Below the pieces are notes generated by a model that had not been told where the DNA came from, ran no database searches, and saw only the letters and a list, made by a program, of their open reading frames with translations. A stretch of DNA of 64,000 nucleotides from Trichococcus alkaliphilus (GTDB taxonomy: Bacteria > Bacillota > Bacilli > Lactobacillales > Aerococcaceae), in NCBI RefSeq assembly GCF_003008695.1, contig NZ_PXZT01000003.1, forward strand, positions 65,439 through 129,438, read 5' to 3'. Shown in pieces: positions 44,552 to 53,528 of this stretch. The translations under genes and the position numbers were made by a program. The first letter of the stretch is position 1. The number at the start of each line of letters is the position of its first letter.

Positions 44552-44681
44552 AAATTCACTTCCCATCTCTAAAATACGCGTTTCGGATAACAAAAATTTA
44601 TATTTATTTTGAATTGTACCTGTTTCGTTTAGCTGGTGAAAACTTTGATATTGCAGATTCAATGATTGGGATTTTTATAAA

Positions 44682-44733
44682 AAAATCAGTGTGCAAGGAC
44701 ATCAACCCACGTTGACTCTTACACACTGATTTT
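44682..44733 (-). terminator. Terminator between SDR and LysR genes
   Basis: AAAATCAGTGTG (44682-44693) and CACACTGATTTT (44722-44733) form a perfect 12-bp stem, with an inner ATCAAC/GTTGA pairing. The flanking A-run at 44679-44685 makes the T-run on the - strand. Confidence 0.85.
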
Positions 44734-44748
44734 CAATGTTGGCTACTT

Positions 44749-45597
44749 CTAGTTTACGACGTCATCATGATTTAGGGAAATAGAAAGGTCTCTATAAGCT
44801 TCTGTTTGCTTTTTCAGGGTATCTATTTTATTCTCCACTATTGCGACAGCATCTTTGCCGGCTATGAATCGGAGGGGTGGCTGTTTCTCGTCAACAATGT
44901 TGACAAGTGCACGAGCCAGTTTGGCAGGATCTCCAGCTTGATTGCCATTCTGACTTTCATATGCCTCTTGATTTAATTTTCGGCGTTCCGAATAATCTTC
45001 AATGGATGGGCTGGCATAAGTCGTAGAATTTTGCGTGAGAAATTCCGTACGGAACATCCCTGCATTTACAATTGTGGTGTTTATACCGAATGGCGCAACT
45101 TCCGGCTGCAGCGATTCCATCCATCCTTCAAGTCCAAACTTGGCTGCAGCATAAGCAGAATTGAATTCAAAACCGGAAATCCCTGCACCTGAAGAAATGG
45201 AGATGATGTGACCAGAATGTTGTTTGCGCATTACGGGCAGAATAGCCCGTGGAACGTTCATCGGTCCAAAAAGAGCTGTGTTGATTTGCGCTTCAATTTG
45301 TTCTTGACTCAACTCTTCAAAGAACCCACCGTAGAAGTTTGCGGCATTATTGACCAGTACATCGATTCTGCCGAACTTTTCAACAGCTTTTTGGACAGCC
45401 TCCAAAGCCTCGTCTGAATTCGTGATATCCAATTTTATAACTAATAGGTTTTCCTCTTTGCCGAGTACTCTGGTAACTTGCTCGATGTTTCGACCAGTAG
45501 CTACTACTTTATTTCCGGCAGCCAATGCCGCCTTTGCGATTTCCGATCCCATCCCGCGACCAGCTCCAGTAATGAACCAAACTTTGTTATTCATCAT
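44749..45597 (-). CDS. SDR family oxidoreductase
   Basis: A 282-residue short-chain dehydrogenase. The cofactor loop is TGAGRGMG (about 10-17), Arg after strand 2 (ATGRN) favours NADP(H), and NNAAN plus catalytic SSGAG and YAAAK are present. The substrate is unknown; long C-terminal parts like this are common in SDRs acting on bulky carbonyls. The start has GGGGGAA 5-6 bases upstream; ATG 45594 is an alternative. A strong terminator separates it from the co-directional LysR gene. The promoter region has a palindrome that could bind that LysR protein. Confidence 0.9.
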   Translation of the reverse strand: MMNNKVWFITGAGRGMGSEIAKAALAAGNKVVATGRNIEQVTRVLGKEENLLVIKLDITNSDEALEAVQKAVEKFGRIDVLVNNAANFYGGFFEELSQEQIEAQINTALFGPMNVPRAILPVMRKQHSGHIISISSGAGISGFEFNSAYAAAKFGLEGWMESLQPEVAPFGINTTIVNAGMFRTEFLTQNSTTYASPSIEDYSERRKLNQEAYESQNGNQAGDPAKLARALVNIVDEKQPPLRFIAGKDAVAIVENKIDTLKKQTEAYRDLSISLNHDDVVN

Positions 45598-45934
45598 GAT
45601 ATTTCCCCCATCTTATTTGCCATCAGTATTTACTAGGCCATTCTAAACCGCCGCCATAAATAAGTACAATAGTTATATTTCATATCTAGATATACTATTT
45701 TGTAATAACTGAGCGATTTCCTGTTTAGATGCAATTAAATGCAACAGGATACTGTAAGGTAGAGCAATTTTAATCTGGATTTCACGTGTGAACTGAAAAA
45801 GAGACCCGAAACCACTTAGAGAACAATGCTTGGATGGTCGATTGCCTTCTTTTGCATATCCTATTCAAGGTTTTGAGTCTGATAATTCTGTTTTCGATAA
45901 TCTTATTCAAATGAATATGAGTTGGCAAATCCCG
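45598..45934. other. SDR promoter region with palindrome
   Basis: A 337-bp gap. The palindrome ATATCTAGATAT is at 45682-45693, nested inside AATAGT (45668-45673)/ACTATT (45694-45699), upstream of the SDR gene. The rest (45720-45934), which lies downstream of the PrpD gene, shows no gene and no clear terminator. Confidence 0.5.
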
Positions 45935-47296
45935 TTATAACCATTTTTCCAATTCGCTCGCCTTGGCATTTTCCAGACCGCGGATCGTCTGCAGGATCCG
46001 CTCGGCTTTATCCTGATCCGGGGCGGACTCGCGCCATTTGCTTTCGAGTTCCGTATCCGTCAACGGCGCTTGCGGCGAACCCTTCGGAACACTCACTTCG
46101 CGGCTATGGGCGGAACCGTCCGCCAGTGTTATCCGAACGATCGTGAAGCGGCCTTTTGGGATGGCTTGCGCGTCCGGCTTGTGCTCTGCGTCATAGCTTC
46201 TGGATATTTTTCCCATCAGCTTTTCGGCCTCAAGCGAAACAGCTGCAGTCCCGAAATTTCCGAGCGTGAATGGCTGCCCCAACAACGCCAAAGCAACGAC
46301 ATATTCGATGCTGAAGCGGCCATGTTCGCCAGTCTTCGGGCGAGTATGGATCAAAGCCGCATCGCCGCCGGGCGGAAAAACGATGTTTATCTTTTGGATA
46401 GTTGCGATATTCAAATGCAGTTGCGCCAACTCCAGCGCGGCATCTGCGCCATGCGAAGCGGCAGAACAGAACGGATTGCGTTTGAACCAGAGACCAGGAT
46501 CGGCTATTCGCCACGATTTCCCCCAGTCCTCGGTCAAGGCCGTCCGGACGGGTTCATCCGCTTCTTTTCCGCCATAAACTTGCAGAAGACCGATTTTTGA
46601 ATCAAGCGTCGCATCGCTTCCGTGAAAATCCTGCTGGGTCCATTCGACCGACTGGACAGCTTGCTGCGCAGCAAGTCCGGCATGCAACGGCTTCATTTGC
46701 GTACCGAACTGCACCCGCAGTCCGCCAGCCTGACTGACGGCGATTCCGACAGCATTCTGCGTTTCGGTAGCTGTGAATCCGAGCAATCGTGCACCCGCGA
46801 AGGTGGCGGCGACACCGCCAAGCAAAGAGGTGTTGTGCCACCCCTTCAGATAGCTGGAAGTCCCGACCGCTTGGCCAAGCCGGGACATGACTTCAACACC
46901 GATGATGTAGGCGTCCAAAAAACTTTTTCCGGAAATTTCCCGACCCGAAGATAAAGCAAATAGCGCGGGCAAAATGACCGAGCTGGGATGGCCGCGGACG
47001 TCGGAATGGACATCGTCATAATCCAGTGCATGGCCCATAAAGCCATTCAGGAGTGCCGCTTGGCGCCGGTTCGCCCGTTTATTTTGGCCGATCAGTGGCG
47101 TGATGGAATGGCCGCCTTCTGCTTCGATTGCCTGCAGAAGCTTGATTATCCCGGCATCTTCCCGGCCAGCAAAAGCGCTGGCAAGAAAGTCAAGTATTCC
47201 CCGTTTGGCTTCCCGCAAAGCTGCTTCATTGTCTGTCGGGGTTGCCTTCAAAACTTCAGCCGCCATCATTTCAGTGAATGCGGTCAGGCTTCCCAT
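45935..47296 (-). CDS. MmgE/PrpD family protein
   Basis: A 453-residue protein of the MmgE/PrpD fold. The helical domain carries GHALDYDDVHSDVRGHPSSVILPAL, and the KGWHNTSLLGGVAATFAGARLLG and QFGTQMKPLHAGLAAQ segments line the active site. The family includes 2-methylcitrate dehydratase, cis-aconitate decarboxylase and iminodisuccinate epimerase. The operon contains a fumarase/aspartase-type lyase but no methylcitrate synthase or lyase, so the epimerase-like role is the better guess. The ATG at 47296 overlaps the end of the M20 gene by 13 bp, with AAGGTG about 8 bases upstream. Confidence 0.9.
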   Translation of the reverse strand: MGSLTAFTEMMAAEVLKATPTDNEAALREAKRGILDFLASAFAGREDAGIIKLLQAIEAEGGHSITPLIGQNKRANRRQAALLNGFMGHALDYDDVHSDVRGHPSSVILPALFALSSGREISGKSFLDAYIIGVEVMSRLGQAVGTSSYLKGWHNTSLLGGVAATFAGARLLGFTATETQNAVGIAVSQAGGLRVQFGTQMKPLHAGLAAQQAVQSVEWTQQDFHGSDATLDSKIGLLQVYGGKEADEPVRTALTEDWGKSWRIADPGLWFKRNPFCSAASHGADAALELAQLHLNIATIQKINIVFPPGGDAALIHTRPKTGEHGRFSIEYVVALALLGQPFTLGNFGTAAVSLEAEKLMGKISRSYDAEHKPDAQAIPKGRFTIVRITLADGSAHSREVSVPKGSPQAPLTDTELESKWRESAPDQDKAERILQTIRGLENAKASELEKWL

Positions 47297-48450
47297 CGGT
47301 CCAGCACCTTGATCGCCAAAGCCGAAAAGTAATCAGCGGCGACCGACAAGGCTTCCTCCTTGAGGTTGAACTCAGGGTGGTGCCATTCGCGCGTGCCTTC
47401 GACGCCCATGAATACGAAGAATCCGGGGATGAGCGTCTGGTAATGCGCGAAATCCTCCCCGCCGGCGACCGGTTTCGGCTCAACGAAACGATAGCCCTGT
47501 TCGGTAGCCGTTTCCTCCATGATGTCTTTGAAGCGGACATCATTATCCACGATGGAAACGTAAGGGTGCCAACGGAAATCCGCTATGGCGCCGAAACCGG
47601 CTGCGATCCCTTCAGCTGCCCGGCGCATCAAGGCCGGTATCTTCTCACGGTCTTCCTTCTGGAAAGCGCGGACCGTCCCTTCCATGTAGGCTTTCTCAGG
47701 GATTACGTTCCACGAATTGCCGCTGTGGATCTGCGTGATGCTGATGACGGCGTTGTGGAAAGGGCTCGTGTTGCGGCTGATGATTGTCTGCAACCCGGTG
47801 ATGATCTGGCTGGCGATGACGATCGGATCGATGGTCGAGTCGGGAATGCCGGCATGTCCTCCAACTCCGTGGATTTCCAGTTCAAAACGATCCGCACTGG
47901 CCATCAGTCCGCCTTCACGGATGCCGATCGTGCCGACCGGAAGATCCGGCTTGTTGTGCATCCCGAAGATGGCAGAAACGCCCTCCAAAGCGCCGGCTTT
48001 TTCGACCCACTTCGCGCCTTGCGCAATCTCTTCGGCAGGTTGGAAGATGAAACGGACAGTCCCTTTCAATACCGCTTTCTTCGCTTGAAGCAGGATCGCC
48101 GCCCCTATCATGGAAGCGGTATGATAATCATGACCGCAAGCATGCATAAGACCTTCCGTTTCGGAAACGAACGGCAAATTGGTCGCTTCCTTGACCGGTA
48201 AAGCGTCGATGTCCGCACGCAGCGCGATGGTCGGGCCAGGCAGTGCGCCCACGACCTCCGCAATCAGGCCCGTCTCCAGCGGGTAATCAAGAATCGTAAT
48301 CCCTTCCTCCGACAGCCAGCGGCGGATGCGCTCGGTCGTCGCGAATTCTTTTGCGGACAATTCCGGATGCGCATGCAGTTCACGCCGGTAAGCGACCAAT
48401 TTTTCGTAGAAGCCTGTTTTGGTTTGTGTTTCCGTTTGCGTTGCAGTCAT
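47284..48450 (-). CDS. M20-family amidohydrolase
   Basis: A 388-residue metal-dependent hydrolase of the M20D (HipO/ILL-type) group. It has RRELHAHPELS near the start, metal ligands in LRADIDALPV and HACGHDYHTAS, FQPAEEIAQGA with the catalytic Glu, the dimerisation domain with GVGGHAGIP, and the final PVAGGEDFAHY. Members cleave N-acyl amino acids, indole conjugates or related amides. AAAGGGAGA is 8 bases before the ATG at 48450. It overlaps the PrpD gene by 13 bp and follows the GNAT gene by 153 bp. Confidence 0.92.
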   Translation of the reverse strand: MTATQTETQTKTGFYEKLVAYRRELHAHPELSAKEFATTERIRRWLSEEGITILDYPLETGLIAEVVGALPGPTIALRADIDALPVKEATNLPFVSETEGLMHACGHDYHTASMIGAAILLQAKKAVLKGTVRFIFQPAEEIAQGAKWVEKAGALEGVSAIFGMHNKPDLPVGTIGIREGGLMASADRFELEIHGVGGHAGIPDSTIDPIVIASQIITGLQTIISRNTSPFHNAVISITQIHSGNSWNVIPEKAYMEGTVRAFQKEDREKIPALMRRAAEGIAAGFGAIADFRWHPYVSIVDNDVRFKDIMEETATEQGYRFVEPKPVAGGEDFAHYQTLIPGFFVFMGVEGTREWHHPEFNLKEEALSVAADYFSALAIKVLDRWEA

Positions 48451-48603
48451 GGTATCATTCTCCCTTTGTTTTGTGCAAGCCAGCAGCAGATTGCCATCAA
48501 GCTTTCCGCCAGCCTTTTCAACTACTATAGCGATTCCGTCCACAACGGTCAACTCATTGAAGCGTATCTTTAGAGCTTTCATTTCGACCTTCTGAGCACT
48601 GCT

Positions 48604-49104
48604 TTATTTAAATTCTTGGATGATTATTTTTTTGAAATAAGCGGTGATGTGCCCCAAACCGAGGTCGGTCTCCGCGAATTTTTCGTAGCCTCTGTTTTCA
48701 TAAAGCTGCGGCAGCCACGGATGCTCGACTGCCGTGCCCAAAGTGACTGCCGGACATTTCAGTTGGTCGCGCGCGATATCCTGTTCGATGAAATCCAACA
48801 ACAAGCTGCCGATCCCTTTTTTTCCTGCAGTCGGCGAAACGGCCAGCCAACCGATGTGCGGCACCCCTGACGCACCCGGATTCGGCCCCCAAGGCATCCG
48901 CAATGAGATCGTCCCCAACAATTGTCCATCCTCCTCCAAAAAGTAGCAGACATTGTTGGTTATGTGTTTTTCCGCGGATTCCGTGTCCGCATGCGCAGCG
49001 GCGAAATGGATGCCAAGCTCTGTATTCGAAACATAGGCTTGGCGGAGCAGTTCCGCCAGTTCGGGCGCATCCGCTTCCTGCGCCAAACGGAAAATCTGCG
49101 TCAT
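48604..49104 (-). CDS. GNAT family N-acetyltransferase
   Basis: A 166-residue acetyltransferase. The central strand is LLGTISLRMP, and the acetyl-CoA loop is WLAVSPTAGKKGIGSLLLDFIEQD (a V-x-P-x-x-x-x-x-G-I-G-S form of motif A). The late YENRGYEKFAET is typical. The acceptor is unknown; its place in this operon suggests an amino-compound metabolite. The ATG overlaps the stop of the lyase gene by 4 bp. Confidence 0.9.
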   Translation of the reverse strand: MTQIFRLAQEADAPELAELLRQAYVSNTELGIHFAAAHADTESAEKHITNNVCYFLEEDGQLLGTISLRMPWGPNPGASGVPHIGWLAVSPTAGKKGIGSLLLDFIEQDIARDQLKCPAVTLGTAVEHPWLPQLYENRGYEKFAETDLGLGHITAYFKKIIIQEFK

Positions 49105-50486
49105 TGTGCATCCGCTCCTTCTGCGCTGTTGTCCAGGCCGGTTGCTGCGAATCGCTGCAGCACCTCATCGACTTTTTGAGGAGCCGAGCCGAGATACGTT
49201 TCCGGATCCAGCAAGGTATCGATATCAGCTTCGGTCAGATGTTGACGGACCGTTTCGTTTTCGACGAGCACGTCGCGGAAGGAACGTTCCTCTTCGACCG
49301 CCGCCATCGACAACTCGTAGACAAGATGGTGCGCCGTCTGTTTACCCAATTGTTCGGACAGGACGAACATGACCCGTTCCGACAAGAGCAAACCGCCTTG
49401 CAGATTCAAATTGCGCAACATATGCTTCGGCTTCACGACCAAGCCTTTCAGGACGGCCTTCGTATTGGCCAATTGAGAGGAAAGATAAATGCTGATTTCC
49501 GGCAGAGCGATCCATTCTCCCCTCCAGCTCATCGCATCGCGTTCATGTTCGACAATTGTGGATTGTTGGATTAACGAGACGTTCGCCAAAATCGGACGCG
49601 TCAAGCTGGCGATTCCTTCGAATGCCGCCGGGTTGCGTTTGTGCGGCATCGTTGAGGAGCCGATTTTGCCAGCTGAGAACGGCTCTTCGACTTCGTCGAT
49701 TTCCGTCCGCATCAGGTTGTAGAATTCATTGCCAACTTTTCCCAATGTTCCGCTGATGAGGCCGATGATGCTGGCGTACTCCGCAATCCGATCGCGCGAG
49801 GACTGCCAGCAGATGTCCGGTGTGTTCAGGCCCAAGCGCGTCAATGCGGCGGCTTCGATAGCCGGACCTTGCTCCCCGAAGGATGCATAGGTTCCGACTG
49901 CTCCGGCGATGCCGCCCACGAAAATCCTCTCTTCGGATTCCTTTAAGCGATCCAAATGGCGCAAGGTTTCGCTGAGCACGACCGCCATCTTGAAGCCGAA
50001 TGTCGTCGGCAAGCCTTGCATCCCGTGCGAGCGTCCGGCCATTGGTGTCGTGCGGTATTCAGCCGAAAGCCGCGCCAATTCACGCGCGATTTCTTCCAGT
50101 TCGCTGATGAAGATCTGATGCGCTTCTTTCAATTGCAGCATCGTTCCCGTGTCCACGATGTCCTGCGTCGTAGCCCCGAAATGCACATATTCGCCGTCCT
50201 CCCCGCTCAACTCCTGCAAGGCATTGATCGTCGGCATCAACGAATGCTTCAGCTTCGCCCCGCTGGCTGCCAACGCCTCCAGATTGATGTATTCGCTCTT
50301 CGCTTTCGAGGCGATCGTTTCGGCTGCAGCTTGAGGGATCAATCCCAACTCCCCTTCCGCGAGCGCCAACGCTGCTTCGACGTCCAGATGCTTCTGCAGC
50401 CGATTGTCCTCCGACCAGACCCCGCGCATCGCTTCCGTTCCGAAATTGTTCCTCATCATAATCATGTCTATCACGTGTGATGCCAT
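49101..50486 (-). CDS. Adenylosuccinate lyase/fumarase-superfamily lyase
   Basis: A 461-residue lyase with the superfamily signature GSSTMPHKRNP (about 272-282), HFGATTQDIVDTG (about 101-113) and the AGRSHGMQGLP region carrying the catalytic His. It resembles the group with 3-carboxymuconate cycloisomerase and iminodisuccinate/EDDS-type C-N lyases more than true PurB, which is normally with purine genes. GGGAGGA precedes the ATG. It is the first gene of a - strand cluster continuing with GNAT, M20 and PrpD genes, which suggests breakdown of an N-substituted amino dicarboxylate. Confidence 0.88.
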   Translation of the reverse strand: MASHVIDMIMMRNNFGTEAMRGVWSEDNRLQKHLDVEAALALAEGELGLIPQAAAETIASKAKSEYINLEALAASGAKLKHSLMPTINALQELSGEDGEYVHFGATTQDIVDTGTMLQLKEAHQIFISELEEIARELARLSAEYRTTPMAGRSHGMQGLPTTFGFKMAVVLSETLRHLDRLKESEERIFVGGIAGAVGTYASFGEQGPAIEAAALTRLGLNTPDICWQSSRDRIAEYASIIGLISGTLGKVGNEFYNLMRTEIDEVEEPFSAGKIGSSTMPHKRNPAAFEGIASLTRPILANVSLIQQSTIVEHERDAMSWRGEWIALPEISIYLSSQLANTKAVLKGLVVKPKHMLRNLNLQGGLLLSERVMFVLSEQLGKQTAHHLVYELSMAAVEEERSFRDVLVENETVRQHLTEADIDTLLDPETYLGSAPQKVDEVLQRFAATGLDNSAEGADAQ

Positions 50487-50684
50487 TTTTCTGATTCCTC
50501 CCCCAATTTATATCCGCAATTCTGATGCTGTGCGTGCCTTGTTAAGGCTACACATGCATTATTTTTCTGTTTAAAATGCACAAAAAATAGCTTATGCTAG
50601 CTTATCATTTCATAGTGAATCGGCATATCCCGCATTTCCGAACACTTTTGATAGGGAAAACCGAACACCCGAACAAAACAAAAA

Positions 50685-50725
50685 AAAGCCGCAAAACACC
50701 CAATTTTTCAGTGTCTTGCAGCTTT
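50685..50725 (-). terminator. Terminator after murE
   Basis: AAAGC-GCAA-ACAC pairs with GTGT-TTGC-GCTTT (three one-base mismatches). A long A-run at about 50676-50687 gives the T-run on the - strand. Confidence 0.82.
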
Positions 50726-50734
50726 ATAACCATT

Positions 50735-52186
50735 TTATTTTTCTGAATTTTTCAGATACAGCACCGTTTCCTTGTCGGAAGCAGTCGGCAAAGCATAGGC
50801 GGTCTTGTATTTCTCATGGCCTTTGCCGGTCACCAGAATCCAATCGCCTTCGCTAGCCTCATTCATGGCTGTTTGGATGGCCAATGTCCGGTCCATCATG
50901 ACGTCGATTTGATGCATCCCAGCAAATTTCTGCTGATAATCCATGTATTCTTGCTTCATCGCCTCTTCTGGAATGCTGTTCAGATCGTCGGTCGTCAAGA
51001 TCACACGCGCACTCTGAGCAGTCGAAGCCGCGATCATTTCATCCCGCTTCGTCGCATCCCGATTGCCGCGGAAGCCGAAAATATGCGTGATCCTTTGCGC
51101 CCCGTCCTTATGCATCGATGTCAGAATCGAGCTGACCGCTTCCGGCGTATGCGCGTAATCGACGATACAGTGGATCCCATTCTTCAGATGGACAATTTCG
51201 TACCTACCCGGCACGCCCGCAAAAGAACGCATCTGTTCCGTGACATCCGCCAACGGATAGCCGAGATCCTGAATCACAGCACTAGCCATCGCAATATCGT
51301 AAAGGTTATGTTCACCCGGCATATGCGGATCCAACGCCGACGTCTCATCCGAAACATCCAATGTGACCACTTGGTTCGTCATCTTTTTGATGGACAGAAC
51401 GGCATCTTCCTGATGGCCCACGGTGATGACCGCAGTCCCCTTGGCTACAAGACGCTGCGCCAGTTTCATCCCCCAGGCATCATCAGTATTGACGACAGCT
51501 TTCCCATCCGGCTTCAGCTTGTCGAACAGCAATGCCTTGGCTTCGAAATAAGCCTCCATTGTTTTGTGGTAATCCAAATGGTCGTGCTGCAGGTTCATGA
51601 ACAGGGCGTAGTCGAAAGCGACGCCCTCAAGACGGTATTGCGTCAGCCCATGCGACGACACTTCGATGACGACAAAGTCATCTTGGGAAGCCGCAATCAA
51701 CTCATGCACCTTTTCGGCATTCGGCGTCGTGTTTGGCGTCGAATATTGGATCCCGTTGATTTCATTGTAGATGGTGCCGATCATGGAAACGGAAAAACCT
51801 TGCTGCTCCAGCAAATGCTTTAGGAAAAAAGCGGTAGTCGTCTTCCCGTTCGTTCCGGTTATGCCGATGACGCGTTTCCTGCCGGAAGGATGTTGATAAA
51901 ATTTATCCGCCAGCTGTCCCAGCGCTTGGCGACTATTGGCGACTTTTAGGTAAGGAATCGGTAATGCCTCTGGGTAATCGTGTTCGCCGACGATCAAAGC
52001 GGCACCTTGTGCGATTGCATGCGGGATATAATCATGGCCATCCTGTTCAAAGCCAGTGATGGCGACAAATACCATTCCTTCCGTGATTTCCCTGGAACTA
52101 TCGGTAATGCCGGTGATTATTTGTTCTCCATCCCACATCGGCTGCTCTCCCAGCTGATAATCAGACAGCATTTCTTTCAGTTTCAT
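50735..52186 (-). CDS. murE: UDP-MurNAc-tripeptide ligase (MurE), atypical specificity motif
   Basis: A 483-residue Mur ligase that adds the third, diamino residue to UDP-MurNAc-Ala-Glu. The N-terminal domain binds UDP (ITDSSREITEGMVFVA). The ATP loop GTNGKTTTAFF is at 111-121, HDHLDYHKTMEAYFEAKALLF follows, and the C-terminal domain has GRYEIV and DYAHTPEAV. The mesoDAP motif DNPR is replaced by DDLN (residues 400-403), so mesoDAP is unlikely and lysine or ornithine more likely. The gene stands alone, outside a division cluster. AGGAGC-type ribosome-binding site upstream. Confidence 0.9.
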   Translation of the reverse strand: MKLKEMLSDYQLGEQPMWDGEQIITGITDSSREITEGMVFVAITGFEQDGHDYIPHAIAQGAALIVGEHDYPEALPIPYLKVANSRQALGQLADKFYQHPSGRKRVIGITGTNGKTTTAFFLKHLLEQQGFSVSMIGTIYNEINGIQYSTPNTTPNAEKVHELIAASQDDFVVIEVSSHGLTQYRLEGVAFDYALFMNLQHDHLDYHKTMEAYFEAKALLFDKLKPDGKAVVNTDDAWGMKLAQRLVAKGTAVITVGHQEDAVLSIKKMTNQVVTLDVSDETSALDPHMPGEHNLYDIAMASAVIQDLGYPLADVTEQMRSFAGVPGRYEIVHLKNGIHCIVDYAHTPEAVSSILTSMHKDGAQRITHIFGFRGNRDATKRDEMIAASTAQSARVILTTDDLNSIPEEAMKQEYMDYQQKFAGMHQIDVMMDRTLAIQTAMNEASEGDWILVTGKGHEKYKTAYALPTASDKETVLYLKNSEK

Positions 52187-52407
52187 GGAATTGCTCCTTT
52201 AATGATGTTATAGCGGGTTTCAGTATACTTTTCAAATGCGAAGTTTTTATGAATTTTTGTAAGAAACACGCTTTGCTTTGTATAGGATATAACATCACGG
52301 CATTTTCCGGTACTGTTATGTTGCAGAATTCATTGGAACTGGACAGAAATATTATGATAGACATCGGACTTTCAAGTATACCTTATTCAGTATGGAAGAA
52401 TTGCCCG

Positions 52408-53073
52408 TCAAGCCTTTTGCGGATTCAGTATTTCCCACACGACCGTCACGGTATCGCTGTTGCTGATGTCTTCGGGCTCGAGATCGATCATCGGGGCGCT
52501 GTCGTAGGCCATCTTCGATGAGGCCTCGTAGACGCGGGAGCGCACTTCGATTTCGCCCCAATCGTAATCGATCGCCAAGATTTTCCCGAGTATGACTCCA
52601 CCCGCAGCAGCCAGTATCTGTGCCTTCGCCTTGGCGTCACGCACGGCATCCTCCAGCAAGTCCTGTTCGACCTCCTGACGATCCTTCAGGAAAAAATAGA
52701 CCGAGAATTCCGGATCCGCTTCGCAGGCCGACAGCGCCAACAGGATTTCGCCCAGCCGCTTGCTGTCGTTTCCGAAGGTGATCTTCAGATCGTTCCGGTA
52801 GCGGTAGCCAAGGAAATAGCGCTTGTTTTCGCCGCGGAAGTCGTTCCTGTGCTCATACGCGCTGTCGATCGAAAAATGCGTGGAGCGGATCTCCTTTTTC
52901 GGGAATCCGAGCGGCAGCAACGTTTCCCGAACTTGCTCCAACGCCAAAGCGGCATGCTGCATCGCCAATTCATACGTGTCCTTGATGTCCTCCAACTGCA
53001 ATGATATGGCAATCGCATCTGGTGGCGCGCTGGCGAAACCTTTGCCTTTGACAGTCATTCTTGAAATTTCCAT
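52408..53073 (-). CDS. SIMPL-domain protein (DUF541)
   Basis: A 221-residue protein of the SIMPL/DUF541 family. It begins RMTVKGKGFASAPPDAIAISLQLE, the typical strand 1. It continues with IRSTHFSIDSAYEH, the YRYRNDLKITF strand, and DAVRDAKAKAQILAAAGGVILGKILAIDY. Many relatives are exported (BP26 of Brucella), but no signal peptide is present, so this one is cytoplasmic. No enzymatic role is known. AAGGGGAT precedes the ATG. Downstream lies the murE promoter area; upstream the 52-bp repeat array. Confidence 0.88.
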   Translation of the reverse strand: MEISRMTVKGKGFASAPPDAIAISLQLEDIKDTYELAMQHAALALEQVRETLLPLGFPKKEIRSTHFSIDSAYEHRNDFRGENKRYFLGYRYRNDLKITFGNDSKRLGEILLALSACEADPEFSVYFFLKDRQEVEQDLLEDAVRDAKAKAQILAAAGGVILGKILAIDYDWGEIEVRSRVYEASSKMAYDSAPMIDLEPEDISNSDTVTVVWEILNPQKA

Positions 53074-53225
53074 GTTGGTTATCCCCTTTTTGAATGGATC
53101 TTGTGCATTTTCCTTAAGCCTAGCACGAGGGGAGCGGTTTCACAAAAATTAAGGACTTATTACCGGAAAAAAACTAAGGTAAGAGGCGGCTGACTTAGTT
53201 TTATGGTGGAATCGTGGGCTGCTGT

Positions 53226-53450
53226 CGACTGTTGTGCATTCGGATTTTTGCTAACAGCCGACGCTTGCGGATTGTTTCGACTGTTCCGTCTTTGGCTTTT
53301 TTCTAACAGCCGACGCCTTCGCATTGTCTCGGCTGTTCCGTATTCTGTTTATTTCTAACAGTCGACGGCAAAAGATTATCTCGACTGTTCCACATTCCAC
53401 TTTTCTCTAACAGTCGACGTATGTGGCTTATCTCGACTGTTACGGTATCG
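53226..53450. repeat. Tandem 52-bp repeats with alternating inverted arms
   Basis: Four units start at 53251, 53303, 53355 and 53407 with CTAACAGYCGACG, exactly 52 bp apart, preceded by a partial unit from about 53226. Each unit contains AACAGTCGA and then TCGACTGTT (minor variants), so a hairpin can form inside every unit and also between neighbours. The connecting pieces (about 15 and 20 bp) vary, apart from a conserved pyrimidine-rich TTTTT-like stretch. Non-coding. The surrounding 53074-53528 interval has no gene. Confidence 0.85.
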
Positions 53451-53528
53451 TTTCCTCGGAATTTACCGGATGAGCACCTGTTATTCGTTAATCCCATCAT
53501 CTGTCACTCCAAAAGAAAAAACAGTCGT

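Noticed and set aside
53226-53450. CRISPR array
   Set aside because: Repeats and connectors are too short and irregular, the connectors within and between arms alternate, and no cas genes are present.
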